The notes under the pieces were generated by a model. That model made no database searches. It worked only from the letters and a program-made list of their open reading frames with translations, and was not told the origin of the DNA. DNA of 64,000 nt from Anaerolineales bacterium (lineage in GTDB: Bacteria > Chloroflexota > Anaerolineae > Aggregatilineales > J027): the NCBI GenBank assembly GCA_020634155.1, contig JACKCI010000002.1, positions 1,612,001 through 1,676,000 on the forward strand. The letters are read 5' to 3'. Made by a program: the position numbers and the translations under genes. Below are positions 1 through 8,410 of this stretch, piece by piece. How positions within the stretch are numbered: position 1 is the stretch's first letter; every line of letters starts with the position of its first letter.

Positions 1-1
1 T

Positions 2-115
2 GAGGTATTGGGGCCATTCTCACATGGTGCGTCTGACAAAGACACGTCCGAAATTGCCGCCTTTGACCCCACGACCATGACCCTCTTTATCGTCAAAAAC
101 CATATGGAAAGATAA
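2..115 (+). CDS. C-terminal fragment of an unknown protein
   Basis: An open frame enters from the left edge and stops at TAA 113-115, giving 37 residues that end in MTLFIVKNHMER. The fragment has no recognisable motif, so I assign no function. It could be the end of a soluble protein. It is not part of the trp operon: about 200 bp and a T-box leader separate them. Between its stop and the leader (116-283) I see nothing convincing except a 65-codon minus-strand frame discussed among the rejected items. Confidence 0.5.
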   Translation, partial: EVLGPFSHGASDKDTSEIAAFDPTTMTLFIVKNHMER

Positions 116-283
116 TCAGCTAACAGAACGTTTCCAAAGGATGCGGGCGCTCACAAGATAAATCCAAGCCTCGGTCGTTTAAGGTATTGACTTTGATCCA
201 ACAATTGGGAAGCAAATTGCCGTGAATGTAGTCCAGATATTGGGTTTCTTGCGGGTAGGGGATGTAGTATTTTGACAGACTGC

Positions 284-312
284 TTGACAGTCCATGCTGA
301 TATTGATAAGCT
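284..312 (+). promoter_or_regulatory. Candidate promoter for the trp T-box leader
   Basis: TTGACA at 284-289 is followed after 17 bases by TAAGCT at 307-312, which keeps the TA---T core of a -10 box. A second TTGACA lies at 272-277, and an alternative -10 (TATAAA, 324-329) pairs with TTGATA at 303-308 at a short 15-base spacing. Either places transcription start just before the T-box Stem I. Motif match only. Confidence 0.35.
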
Positions 313-336
313 TTCATCAGATTATAAATTCAACAA

Positions 337-590
337 CGTTGAACCGAACAAGTACCGCGTGTTGCGTTCTGTACAGAGAACCACTGGAAGCTGCGAAGGT
401 GGAACAGACCACACAAGGGAATGGGCCGGGGAGTTGGAACCGGATTGCCACCGTTACAAGGCGCGTGAATGTGTGTGTGACATTCACCCAGAGTGGAGTC
501 GTTACTTTGATGTGCGGCTCAAAGCCGGGTGGCACCGCGTGAGAAGCCAATTAGAGCCTCTCTCGTCCTAGGCAGCGAGAGGGGCTTTTT
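337..590 (+). promoter_or_regulatory. Tryptophan-specific T-box riboswitch (trp leader)
   Basis: The 13-base T-box signature GGGTGGCACCGCG lies at 527-539. Stem I can be built by hand: base CCG 344-346/CGG 427-429; a specifier loop with the loop-E sequence AGTA (351-354) facing GAA-TGG (419-424); helices 359-362/411-414 and 368-372/404-408; apical helix 381-385/398-402. The specifier triplet TGG at 422-424 is the Trp codon. The T-box bulge reads TGGC; its C would pair with discriminator base G73, which tRNA-Trp has. The antiterminator (527-529 and 538-544 pairing with 559-568) uses the same bases as the 5' arm of the terminator, so the two are mutually exclusive. Uncharged tRNA-Trp should therefore permit transcription of trpDCFBA. 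Helices are hand-paired, not computed; a perfect 8-bp hairpin near 466-490 is probably Stem II or III. Confidence 0.9.
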
Positions 591-591
591 G
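555..591 (+). terminator. Attenuator terminator of the trp T-box
   Basis: An 11-bp helix pairs 555-565 with 576-586 (one G-T pair), loop 566-575, followed by a run of T from 586 to 590. It ends 27 bases before trpD. Its 5' arm is also the 3' strand of the T-box antiterminator. Confidence 0.9.
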
Positions 592-617
592 TTTTCCTAA
601 GTAGCAAAGAGGTACAG

Positions 618-1652
618 ATGGGGATTCAGCAGGCAATTCGTAAAGTTTCGCATCAGGAAAATCTAAGCCAAGCCGAAGCGCAAGCGGCGATGGAAGCCAT
701 CATGACGGGCGAGGCGACACCCGCTCAAATCGGCGGTTATCTGATGGGGTTACGACTCAAAGGGGAGACCGTTGACGAGATTACGGGTAGCGCCAAGGCT
801 ATGCGCTCAGTCGCCAATGCTGCTCCAATCAAAGCCACGCGGGCCATTGATACTTGTGGCACAGGCGGAGACGCCACCAATACCTTCAATATTTCAACAA
901 CGGTGGCCTTTGTCGCCGCTGGTGCAGGCATACCCGTCGCCAAACATGGCAACCGCGCCGTCAGCAGCAAGAGCGGTTCCGCCGATGTCTTGGCCGCGCT
1001 GGGTGTCAATTTGAATATCACCCCTCAACAAGCCGCCCAATGCGTGGATGAGGTCGGTGTGGGGTTCCTATTTGCACCCGCCTTCCATCCCGCCATGCGT
1101 CATGCCATTGGCCCACGCCGCGAATTAGCTGTCCGTACTATTTTCAACATTCTGGGGCCACTCACCAATCCGGCGGGTGTAGACCGTCAAGTCTTGGGAG
1201 TTTTTGCACCGGATTTAACCGAAACGCTGGCTCATGTGCTGCATACGCTTGGGAGTACGGCTGTATTTGTGGTGCATGGCGCGGGCGGGCTGGATGAGTT
1301 TAGCACCCTCGGCACCTCGCATGTCAGCGAATTGCGCGATGGTGCAGTGACGACCTTTGAGATTGACCCAACTGGTTATGGCCTGCAATTAGCCACCCTA
1401 AAGGATATTCAGGGTGGAGATGCTGACACCAACGCCCATATCACGCGTGAGATTTTGGCGGGACGTGGTACCCCTGCCCAACGTGAAATTGTCATGCTCA
1501 ACGCAGCGGCGGCCATGATTGTCGGTGGAATATGTGGCACCCTTGAAGATGGCCTTCAACAAGCCGCGCAGGTCTTGGATAGCGCCAAGGGCTTAGAACG
1601 GCTAGAGGCCTTGGTTGAATACTCCCAGCAGTTTCAAACGGAGTCGGCCTAA
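618..1652 (+). CDS. trpD: Anthranilate phosphoribosyltransferase
   Basis: Transfers phosphoribose from PRPP to anthranilate, step two of tryptophan synthesis, in the cytosol. The 344-residue protein has the family's usual length. The PRPP/glycine-rich motif DTCGTGGDATNTFNIST lies near residues 78-94, followed by AKHGNRAVSSKSGSADVL, both diagnostic. The ATG follows AAAGAGG with good spacing. It is the first gene behind the T-box; no trpE or trpG precedes it, so anthranilate synthase must be encoded elsewhere. Its stop TAA shares one base with the ATG of trpC. Confidence 0.97.
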   Translation: MGIQQAIRKVSHQENLSQAEAQAAMEAIMTGEATPAQIGGYLMGLRLKGETVDEITGSAKAMRSVANAAPIKATRAIDTCGTGGDATNTFNISTTVAFVAAGAGIPVAKHGNRAVSSKSGSADVLAALGVNLNITPQQAAQCVDEVGVGFLFAPAFHPAMRHAIGPRRELAVRTIFNILGPLTNPAGVDRQVLGVFAPDLTETLAHVLHTLGSTAVFVVHGAGGLDEFSTLGTSHVSELRDGAVTTFEIDPTGYGLQLATLKDIQGGDADTNAHITREILAGRGTPAQREIVMLNAAAAMIVGGICGTLEDGLQQAAQVLDSAKGLERLEALVEYSQQFQTESA

Positions 1653-2443
1653 TGTATACCCCAACAGGCACCATTCTTGACCGCATCCTCGCCCATAAAG
1701 TGGAGGAGGTCGCGGCTGCTAAGGCGCGGGTATCAGAGGCCACATTATTGGCGCAAATCACCAACAGCCCTGCACCACGCGATTTTGTAGCAGCCTTACA
1801 ACGCCAGACAGTAGCGCTGATTGCAGAGGTCAAAAAAGCCTCACCCTCCAAAGGAGTTTTTGTGGAGGACTTCGACCCCGTAGCCATTGCATCCACCTAT
1901 GCCCAGCATGGCGCAGCGGCTATTAGCGTGCTGACTGATGAGCGCTTCTTTCAGGGACATCTGGACTATTTGCGGGCGGTGCGGGCAGCAGTATCCATCC
2001 CCATCCTCCGCAAGGAATTTGTGATTGACCCCTACCAAGTCATAGAGGCACGGGCGGCGGGGGCCGATGCCGTTTTGCTGATTGTGGCCTGCTTGGATGA
2101 TGCTCAACTGGCAATGCTTTATGCCGCTTCAACTGAACTCGACATGGCAGCCCTGATTGAGGTGCATGATGAAGCCGAACTGGAACGCGCTTTGAAACTC
2201 AACCCGCGCTTAATTGGCGTCAATAACCGCAATCTGCATACCTTCAGCGTAGATTTAGCGATCACCACCTGCCTAGCTGCTCTTTGTCCACCTGATGTGA
2301 CGCTCGTTGGTGAAAGTGGCATCCATAGCGCCGCCGATATTGAACGCTTGGCAGGGGTTCATGCTGTGCTGGTGGGGGAATCGCTGATACTGGCTCCTGA
2401 CCGCCCCGCCAAAATTCGTGAGTTAAGCGGGGTGCGCCGATGA
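1652..2443 (+). CDS. trpC: Indole-3-glycerol phosphate synthase
   Basis: Closes CdRP to indole-3-glycerol phosphate with CO2 loss. At 263 residues it is a stand-alone, single-domain TIM barrel rather than a TrpC-TrpF fusion. Visible family motifs: ALIAEVKKASPSKG (catalytic Lys and SPSKG near 53-71), DERFFQGHLDYL, RKEFVIDPYQ and the late GVNNRNL and VGESGI loops. It overlaps trpD by one base (TAATG) and trpF by four (ATGA), which suggests translational coupling. Confidence 0.97.
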   Translation: MYTPTGTILDRILAHKVEEVAAAKARVSEATLLAQITNSPAPRDFVAALQRQTVALIAEVKKASPSKGVFVEDFDPVAIASTYAQHGAAAISVLTDERFFQGHLDYLRAVRAAVSIPILRKEFVIDPYQVIEARAAGADAVLLIVACLDDAQLAMLYAASTELDMAALIEVHDEAELERALKLNPRLIGVNNRNLHTFSVDLAITTCLAALCPPDVTLVGESGIHSAADIERLAGVHAVLVGESLILAPDRPAKIRELSGVRR

Positions 2444-3093
2444 CCCTTGTCAAAATCTGCGGTCTGACCCGCCTTGAGGATGCGCTGGTGGCGGCTGAGG
2501 CGGGGGCGGACATGCTAGGCTTCATTCTTGCGCCTGTCAGCAAGCGTTATGTGCCACCACACCAACTACGCCCAATCGTTGAGCGCATCAAGGCCACCTT
2601 TGGCAGCCAAGCCCCGCTATGTGTGGGGGTATTCGTGACTCCAGCAGATATTGACGCCGATTGTCAAGCCAGTGGGGTGGATGTCGCGCAGGTAGTCGGC
2701 ATGAGCAGCCGCGATGAATTGAGTGGTGTGCAAGCCCATGCCTATCTCTGTACCCGCCCCGAGACTGCCGAGCAAGCACTGATTGAGGCAGCGGCTTTGC
2801 AGCAACCTGACCTCCCCCTGCCCCTGCCCACGCTGCAACTGGATGGCTTTCACCCTAATCTATATGGGGGGACGGGGCATACCCAATCGTTAGAGGTTAT
2901 GCAAGCGGTGGCTCGCTACACGCCGCGCTTGATGCTAGCAGGTGGCCTCACACCGGATAACGTGGCTCATTTCGTGCGTGAGGTGCAACCTTGGGCCGTA
3001 GATGTCGCCAGTGGCACCGAGGCCAGTGTTGGGATTAAAGACCCTCAAAAAGTACGTGCTTTCATCGAAGCCGCGAAAGGGGTCAACCTGTGA
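2440..3093 (+). CDS. trpF: Phosphoribosylanthranilate isomerase
   Basis: Amadori isomerisation of PRA to CdRP, the step before TrpC. The 217-residue protein starts MTLVKICGLT, with catalytic Cys7 in the KICG motif, and keeps the LGFI and ..SKRY loop. LQLDG carries the second acidic catalytic residue, and MLAGGLTPDNV and VDVASGTE form the phosphate-binding end. Its ATG overlaps the trpC stop by four bases. The middle (residues 75-140) is somewhat longer than minimal TrpF proteins. Next comes trpB after 49 bases. Confidence 0.95.
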   Translation: MTLVKICGLTRLEDALVAAEAGADMLGFILAPVSKRYVPPHQLRPIVERIKATFGSQAPLCVGVFVTPADIDADCQASGVDVAQVVGMSSRDELSGVQAHAYLCTRPETAEQALIEAAALQQPDLPLPLPTLQLDGFHPNLYGGTGHTQSLEVMQAVARYTPRLMLAGGLTPDNVAHFVREVQPWAVDVASGTEASVGIKDPQKVRAFIEAAKGVNL

Positions 3094-3142
3094 AACAGCC
3101 TAAACAACTCAATTATTTTGAACGCGCAGTTGATAAAAGGAT

Positions 3143-4342
3143 ATGATGATGATTGTACCCGATGCACGCGGCTATTATGGCGGATTCGGCGGGCGTTTTG
3201 TGCCAGAGACCGTTATTCCCGCCCTCGAAGAATTGACCGATATATATAGCCAACTCCAGCACGATGCGGAGTTTCAGAATGAACTTGACTTGCTCCACCG
3301 CACGTATACGGGACGCCCGACGCCTGTCAGCTTTGCCGCCCGCTTGACGGCCCATCTGGGCGGGGCTGAGATATACCTCAAGCGTGAAGACCTCGCCCAT
3401 AGTGGAGCGCACAAAATCAACAACGCCCTTGGTCAAGCCCTCCTCACTAAGCGTATGGGCAAGCAGCGCGTCATTGCCGAGACAGGCGCGGGTCAACACG
3501 GGGTTGCGACTGCCACCGCCTGCGCTCTGTTAGGCTTGGAGTGCATCGTCTATATGGGGCGGGTCGATATGGAGCGCCAGAAGCCGAATGTGTTTCGTAT
3601 GCGCTTACTGGGAGCCGAAGTGCGCCCTGTTGAATCAGGCAGCCAGACGCTCAAAGACGCCATTAATGAGGCCATCCGCGATTGGGTGACCAATGTCGAG
3701 ACCACTCACTACCTGCTAGGGTCAGCGCTTGGCCCGCATCCCTACCCGCTGATGGTGCGCGATTTTCAATCGGTGATTGGGCATGAGGCCCGCGCCCAAA
3801 TGCTTGACCTGACGGGTGCGCTGCCGAATGTGGTGGTGGCCTGTGTCGGTGGGGGCAGCAACAGCATCGGCATTTTCCACGCCTTCCGTGATGATGCGGA
3901 GGTCAAGCTGGTTGGTGTCGAGGCTGGTGGGCATGGCATCACGTCTGGACAGCACGCGGCCCGCTTTGCCGATGAGACCATCGCCCGTATCGGCACCCTG
4001 CATGGCACCAAGTCCTATGTGATGCAAACGCCTGATGGTCAGATTATGGAGACCCATAGCATCTCAGCGGGGTTGGATTACCCCTCGGTGGGGCCAGAGC
4101 ATGCCTATCTGCGTGATATGGGGCGGGCCAGCTATACCTATGCCACCGATGCGGAGACGCTGGAGGCCTTCCAACTGCTATGCAAGCTAGAGGGCATTAT
4201 TCCCGCGCTAGAGTCGGCCCATGCGATAGCCGAGGTGGTCAAGCTGGCTCCCACTCTGCCAAATGATGCCATGATATTGGTCAACTTGTCGGGTCGGGGC
4301 GATAAAGACCTTGACACGGTGATTAAGGCACTGGAGGCCTAA
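3143..4342 (+). CDS. trpB: Tryptophan synthase beta chain
   Basis: PLP enzyme joining indole and serine; partner of TrpA. At 399 residues it is the TrpB1 type that works in the alpha2beta2 complex. PLP lysine is Lys91 in HSGAHKINNAL; the phosphate-binding loop VGGGSNSIG and the COMM-domain region (EAGGHGITSG, HSISAGLDYPSVGPEHAYL) are present. There are three tandem Met codons at the start; AAAAGG lies seven bases before the first. trpA starts four bases after the stop. Confidence 0.97.
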   Translation: MMMIVPDARGYYGGFGGRFVPETVIPALEELTDIYSQLQHDAEFQNELDLLHRTYTGRPTPVSFAARLTAHLGGAEIYLKREDLAHSGAHKINNALGQALLTKRMGKQRVIAETGAGQHGVATATACALLGLECIVYMGRVDMERQKPNVFRMRLLGAEVRPVESGSQTLKDAINEAIRDWVTNVETTHYLLGSALGPHPYPLMVRDFQSVIGHEARAQMLDLTGALPNVVVACVGGGSNSIGIFHAFRDDAEVKLVGVEAGGHGITSGQHAARFADETIARIGTLHGTKSYVMQTPDGQIMETHSISAGLDYPSVGPEHAYLRDMGRASYTYATDAETLEAFQLLCKLEGIIPALESAHAIAEVVKLAPTLPNDAMILVNLSGRGDKDLDTVIKALEA

Positions 4343-4345
4343 CCC

Positions 4346-5134
4346 ATGCACGGATTGAACAGCATTCAAGCGGTATTTGAACAAGCGAAGGCAGCTAATC
4401 GGGCGGCCTTTATCCCCTACTATCCGGTTGGCTATCCCGACTACACGACCTCGGTAGACATCTTGCAGGCTCTAGCCGAGGCAGGGTCGGATATTATCGA
4501 GGTCGGGGTACCCTTCTCTGACCCCTTAGCCGATGGCCCTACTATCCAAGCCGCTACCCAGCAAGCGCTGGAAAAAGGCACCACGCCGCACCATTGTATA
4601 GAGGCCATTGCCGAGGTGCGACGACGAGGAATAGAGACGCCGATGGTCTTGATGGGCTATCTCAACCCCTTTATCGCCTATGGCTTCAACCAATTGGCGA
4701 TTGAGTCACAGCAGATTGGTATTGACGGTTTTATTGTGCCGGATATGCCCGCTGATGAGGGAGAAAGCTTCCAAGCCGTGCTGGAAAAAGCGGACTTGGC
4801 GCTGCCCCACTTTTTGGCTCCGACCAGTAGCCCATCCCGCATCCGCTTGGCGGCCCAAAAAGCACGCGGCTATATCTATCTGGTATCGGTCACGGGCGTG
4901 ACAGGTGCGAGGACGACTGTCCCCGACCACCTCCGCAAAAATATTGCTGAAATACGGACGGTTGCTCAACAGCCGATTGCCGTCGGGTTCGGCATCAGCA
5001 CCCCAAAGCAAGCCGCCTCCATTGGGGAAATTGCGGATGGGATTATTGTGGGGAGTGCATTGGTAAAAGCGGGTGCAGAAGGGCCACAGGCGGTCTATCA
5101 ACTGGCCCATCGTCTGCGCCATGCGCTGGACTAA
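4346..5134 (+). CDS. trpA: Tryptophan synthase alpha chain
   Basis: Cleaves indole-3-glycerol phosphate and feeds indole to TrpB. At 262 residues it is a normal-length TIM barrel. Catalytic Glu52 and Asp63 (the equivalents of E49/D60 in the enteric enzyme) sit in DIIEVGVPFSDPLADGP. The phosphate-binding GFGIST and IIVGSAL motifs are near the C-terminus. It is the last gene of the operon. A 94-bp gap follows, with no clear terminator, before the response regulator. Confidence 0.97.
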   Translation: MHGLNSIQAVFEQAKAANRAAFIPYYPVGYPDYTTSVDILQALAEAGSDIIEVGVPFSDPLADGPTIQAATQQALEKGTTPHHCIEAIAEVRRRGIETPMVLMGYLNPFIAYGFNQLAIESQQIGIDGFIVPDMPADEGESFQAVLEKADLALPHFLAPTSSPSRIRLAAQKARGYIYLVSVTGVTGARTTVPDHLRKNIAEIRTVAQQPIAVGFGISTPKQAASIGEIADGIIVGSALVKAGAEGPQAVYQLAHRLRHALD

Positions 5135-5228
5135 TATCGCTTAATATAAAGGACTTGCTTGCGCCAAAGCCTGAATTGCAGGACAATGAATATCATAACG
5201 TGAGGTATACGTAAGTGAGTCCTTCATT

Positions 5229-5867
5229 ATGTCACAAGATGGGCCGATTCGGGTTATCCTTGTTGATGACCATAAACATATTCATGATGCCGTGTCCACG
5301 CTCTTGAACCAGCAGGCTGATATACAACTTGTTGGGCAAGCCAGCAATGGGTTTGAGGTCGTGCGTTTATGCGATGAACTCAAGCCTGATGTGATTCTAA
5401 TGGATGTGGTCATGCCCGGTATGAACGGGGTCGAGGCCACGCGGCAAATCCGCGAAAAACACCCCCATATCAAAATTCTTGTACTATCAAGTTTTCAAGA
5501 TGACGCCAGTGTCCACGAAATGCTGGCGAATGGTGCCAATGGCTATGTGTTGAAGGGAGCCATTGCCCTTGACCTTGCCGATACCATCCGCACCACCTAT
5601 CAAGGCAAGAGTGTCTTCTCCAATGAAGTCGCTCAGATGCTGCTCCGTCCCAACCGTGATGAGCAACAACAAACCTTTGGCCTGACTGACCGTGAACAAG
5701 AGGTCATTAAGCTCATGGCCGATGGCTTGAACAACAACGAGATCGCCCACCGCCTCTTTATTAGTCGCTCCACGGTTAAATTCCACATTGCCAACATTGT
5801 GCAGAAGATGGGTGTTGAGACCCGCGCCGAGGCCATTGTACTGGCTGCTAAGAACGGCCTGATTTAA
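5229..5867 (+). CDS. NarL/FixJ-family response regulator
   Basis: Receiver domain (residues 8-125) followed by a LuxR-type helix-turn-helix (about 145-205), 212 residues, the usual size. The phosphoacceptor is Asp59 in VILMDVVMPGMNG, with the acidic pair in VDDHKHIHD and Lys in VLKGA. The HTH shows LTDREQEVIKLMADGLNNNEIA and RSTVKFHIANIVQKM. It should bind DNA when phosphorylated. The next gene is a histidine kinase, so they probably form a pair. After the stop an imperfect hairpin (5873-5896) has no T-run. Confidence 0.93.
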   Translation: MSQDGPIRVILVDDHKHIHDAVSTLLNQQADIQLVGQASNGFEVVRLCDELKPDVILMDVVMPGMNGVEATRQIREKHPHIKILVLSSFQDDASVHEMLANGANGYVLKGAIALDLADTIRTTYQGKSVFSNEVAQMLLRPNRDEQQQTFGLTDREQEVIKLMADGLNNNEIAHRLFISRSTVKFHIANIVQKMGVETRAEAIVLAAKNGLI

Positions 5868-5991
5868 CGCGCACACCTGTCCTTGTGGATAGGTGTTGTT
5901 CTCCCCAAATACTCCCTAGTTTGCCAGCGGACGGATTTGCTCATTCATCCTATACTGTGGATAGGTCGGTAGAAGGATTGGATAAGCAATC

Positions 5992-8391
5992 ATGCAACAA
6001 TGGGTGACATTCCAACAATGGTGGGCAACAACGATGCAGCCCAAGCCCAGCACACCAGAGATTGAGCAACGCAAGCGCCTTCTTGCTACATTATTGCGTG
6101 CCGCTATTGTTGTTGGTGGGTTGGTACTGCTTTATATTCTTTTGACAACCCCACCATCACGGTCATGGCAAGATTTCGATTTTCAGTTTGCGGTTATAAC
6201 TTGGTTCATCGCACTCGTGCTGTATCGGTTAAACCGTCGTGGTTATGTTAGCTCGTCCGCCATGATCTTTATTGGCCTTACAGGGGTATTGTTTAATGTA
6301 ACCCCCTTTTTGCCCGAAGGGCGTGATACGCTTCTCTACTTTGCGGTTATCCCTATCCTTTTTACTGCCATCTTCTTTACCTTCCGCTCCGTGATTGGAG
6401 TTTTTATTACGATAATTGGTGCCACTGTTTTCTTGACGATTGTCTCGCCTCATACTGATACCGAGAGCATGATTGAGGCGATTCAGTTTCTCATCTTTAC
6501 AGGCGCGATTATCCTTACCTTCATCGACCATTCCAACAAAGTCGAACATATTCGTCGGGCTGAACTCGAAGCCGCCTATCATCGGTTACAGGAGTCAGAG
6601 ACTAAGCTGGAACAACGGGTGCGAGAGCGTACCCGAGACCTTGAAATAGCAGCCGATGTCTCTAAACGAGTGGCCTCGATTTTGGATTTGGGTGACTTGC
6701 TGCAAAGTATTGTGCAGCGGACTCAAACGGGCTTTGACCTGTATCATGTTTCCGTCTATCTACGGGATGAAGCCACCTATGAACTGCACTTTGCGGCAGG
6801 GGTGGGTTCAGAGACTATCTTGGTACCGCATGAAACATGGTTGGCGACCAAAGCAGCCGAAAAACGATGCCCTGTGCTGGTCAATGATTTTGAAGCGGCT
6901 TCGGAATACACCCGTCCCCTCCCTGACACTCAATCCGAGTTGGCCTTGCCGATTATGGTTGGGCAGCAATTGCTGGGGGTGCTGGATTTACAATCCATGC
7001 GCCATGACCATTTTAGTGCTGAGATTATCCAAGTCCTAACGTCACTGTCGGAGCAATTGGCAGTGGCTATCCTCAACGCCCACCGCTTTACAGAAATCCA
7101 GCAAGCCCAAACACTGGCGGAGATGGCCTATGGTGAAAGTGAGCAACTCTATCGGGTTAGTAAAGGGATCAATGCCTCAACCTCCTTTACGCAAATCCTA
7201 GATGCTATCGCCCGTGAATCAGGGCCATTCAACCATAGCGTCAGCCTCAATATCTACGAGCATTATGATTTGGAACAAGCGGGTTATTTGAAGATTGCCG
7301 CGTTGCTACCTGCTCGCCAAACCCGTTCCGTGGATATGGATTTGCAGTTTCCTGTCGATGCGATTTTGCAGCCGACGGAGAGCGACCTTGTGCAAATCAC
7401 AGATGTGATGGACTACTCTGCGCTCAATCCTGATGTTTTGGCCGCGATGCAGGCGCGTAAAATTCGGGCTTTTATGGCGACCAACTTCGCATTGGGGGAT
7501 CGAATAATGGGAACTGTGGCTTTCTACCGCGAAACCCCCTATGTGTTCAGTGAGCATGAACAGCGCATTATCCGAAGCCTTGGTGAGTTGGCCGCCGCCG
7601 CTGTGGAGCGCAGCCGACTCTATGGCGAGCAAGTGCAGATTGCCGAGCGCCTGCGCGAAGTAGACAACCTCAAGAGCCAGTTTCTTGCCAGTATGAGCCA
7701 CGAACTCCGTACCCCACTCAATGCGATTATCAACTTTGCGGAGTTCCTGACGATGGGTATTATGGGCGAGGTCAATGAAAAACAACTCGATTCTCTCCAT
7801 AAAATTTTAAGCAGTGGCAAGCACCTCTTGGCTCTCATCAACGATGTGTTGGATATCACCAAGATTGAGAGCGGCATGATGCGACTCTTTATTGAGGAAA
7901 AGGTCGATGTGAGGCAAGAACTCAAGACCGTGGTGTCTACCTTTGACGGCATTATCAGCCAGAAACCAGTGGACATTCAAACCGAGATTGACGAGGACTT
8001 GCCAACGATTGTGGCTGACCGTCGGCGTATCCGCCAAGTGATGCTCAATTTGTTGTCTAACGCTGTGAAATTTACAGATGAAGGGCCAATTCACATTCGC
8101 CTAGAGCGTTACCAAGAGGATATGCTGCGTTTTATGATTAAGGACAGCGGGCCGGGCATTGCAATAGAAGACCAGCCAGTTATCTTTGAGCCTTTCCAAC
8201 AAACGGAGACGGGTATTCGTCATGCAGGCGGAACAGGGCTTGGCCTGCCTATCTCTAAGCGGTTGATTGAGGCTCATGGCGGACAGCTTGAGGTGGAGAG
8301 TGAATTAGGAGCAGGTGCAACTTTCTTCTTCACCCTGCCTATTTATTCTGAGGCGTTATTGGACATGATTAGCTTGCCTGAGCAGGGCTAG
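5992..8391 (+). CDS. Membrane GAF-domain sensor histidine kinase
   Basis: A 799-residue kinase. Residues about 28-185 hold six hydrophobic segments typical of a membrane sensor, then a short coiled coil (about 190-218), two GAF domains (about 225-375 and 395-550), HisKA with His569 in SHELRTPLNAI, and a HATPase_c domain with N, G1 (DSGPGI) and G2 (GTGLGLPISKRLIEAHGG) boxes. The kinase core closely resembles that of the next gene, which suggests duplication. The ligand cannot be read from sequence. It sits 124 bp after the NarL regulator and 19 bp before the second kinase. Confidence 0.93.
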   Translation: MQQWVTFQQWWATTMQPKPSTPEIEQRKRLLATLLRAAIVVGGLVLLYILLTTPPSRSWQDFDFQFAVITWFIALVLYRLNRRGYVSSSAMIFIGLTGVLFNVTPFLPEGRDTLLYFAVIPILFTAIFFTFRSVIGVFITIIGATVFLTIVSPHTDTESMIEAIQFLIFTGAIILTFIDHSNKVEHIRRAELEAAYHRLQESETKLEQRVRERTRDLEIAADVSKRVASILDLGDLLQSIVQRTQTGFDLYHVSVYLRDEATYELHFAAGVGSETILVPHETWLATKAAEKRCPVLVNDFEAASEYTRPLPDTQSELALPIMVGQQLLGVLDLQSMRHDHFSAEIIQVLTSLSEQLAVAILNAHRFTEIQQAQTLAEMAYGESEQLYRVSKGINASTSFTQILDAIARESGPFNHSVSLNIYEHYDLEQAGYLKIAALLPARQTRSVDMDLQFPVDAILQPTESDLVQITDVMDYSALNPDVLAAMQARKIRAFMATNFALGDRIMGTVAFYRETPYVFSEHEQRIIRSLGELAAAAVERSRLYGEQVQIAERLREVDNLKSQFLASMSHELRTPLNAIINFAEFLTMGIMGEVNEKQLDSLHKILSSGKHLLALINDVLDITKIESGMMRLFIEEKVDVRQELKTVVSTFDGIISQKPVDIQTEIDEDLPTIVADRRRIRQVMLNLLSNAVKFTDEGPIHIRLERYQEDMLRFMIKDSGPGIAIEDQPVIFEPFQQTETGIRHAGGTGLGLPISKRLIEAHGGQLEVESELGAGATFFFTLPIYSEALLDMISLPEQG

Positions 8392-8410
8392 CTTATAACG
8401 GGGGAAGGCT

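Noticed and set aside
120..317. 65-codon minus-strand frame before the trp leader
   Set aside because: It overlaps the likely promoter of the T-box transcript, has no ribosome site and no family I recognise. Its composition is protein-like, so a decayed gene remnant cannot be excluded, but the evidence is too thin for a call.
466..490. Perfect 8-bp hairpin GTGAATGT/ACATTCAC as an operator
   Set aside because: It lies inside the T-box leader between Stem I and the antiterminator, so it is more simply a leader helix.
5873..5896. Hairpin after the NarL-type regulator as a terminator
   Set aside because: ACACCT/AGGTGT arms pair, but the stem has an internal mismatch and no T-run follows.
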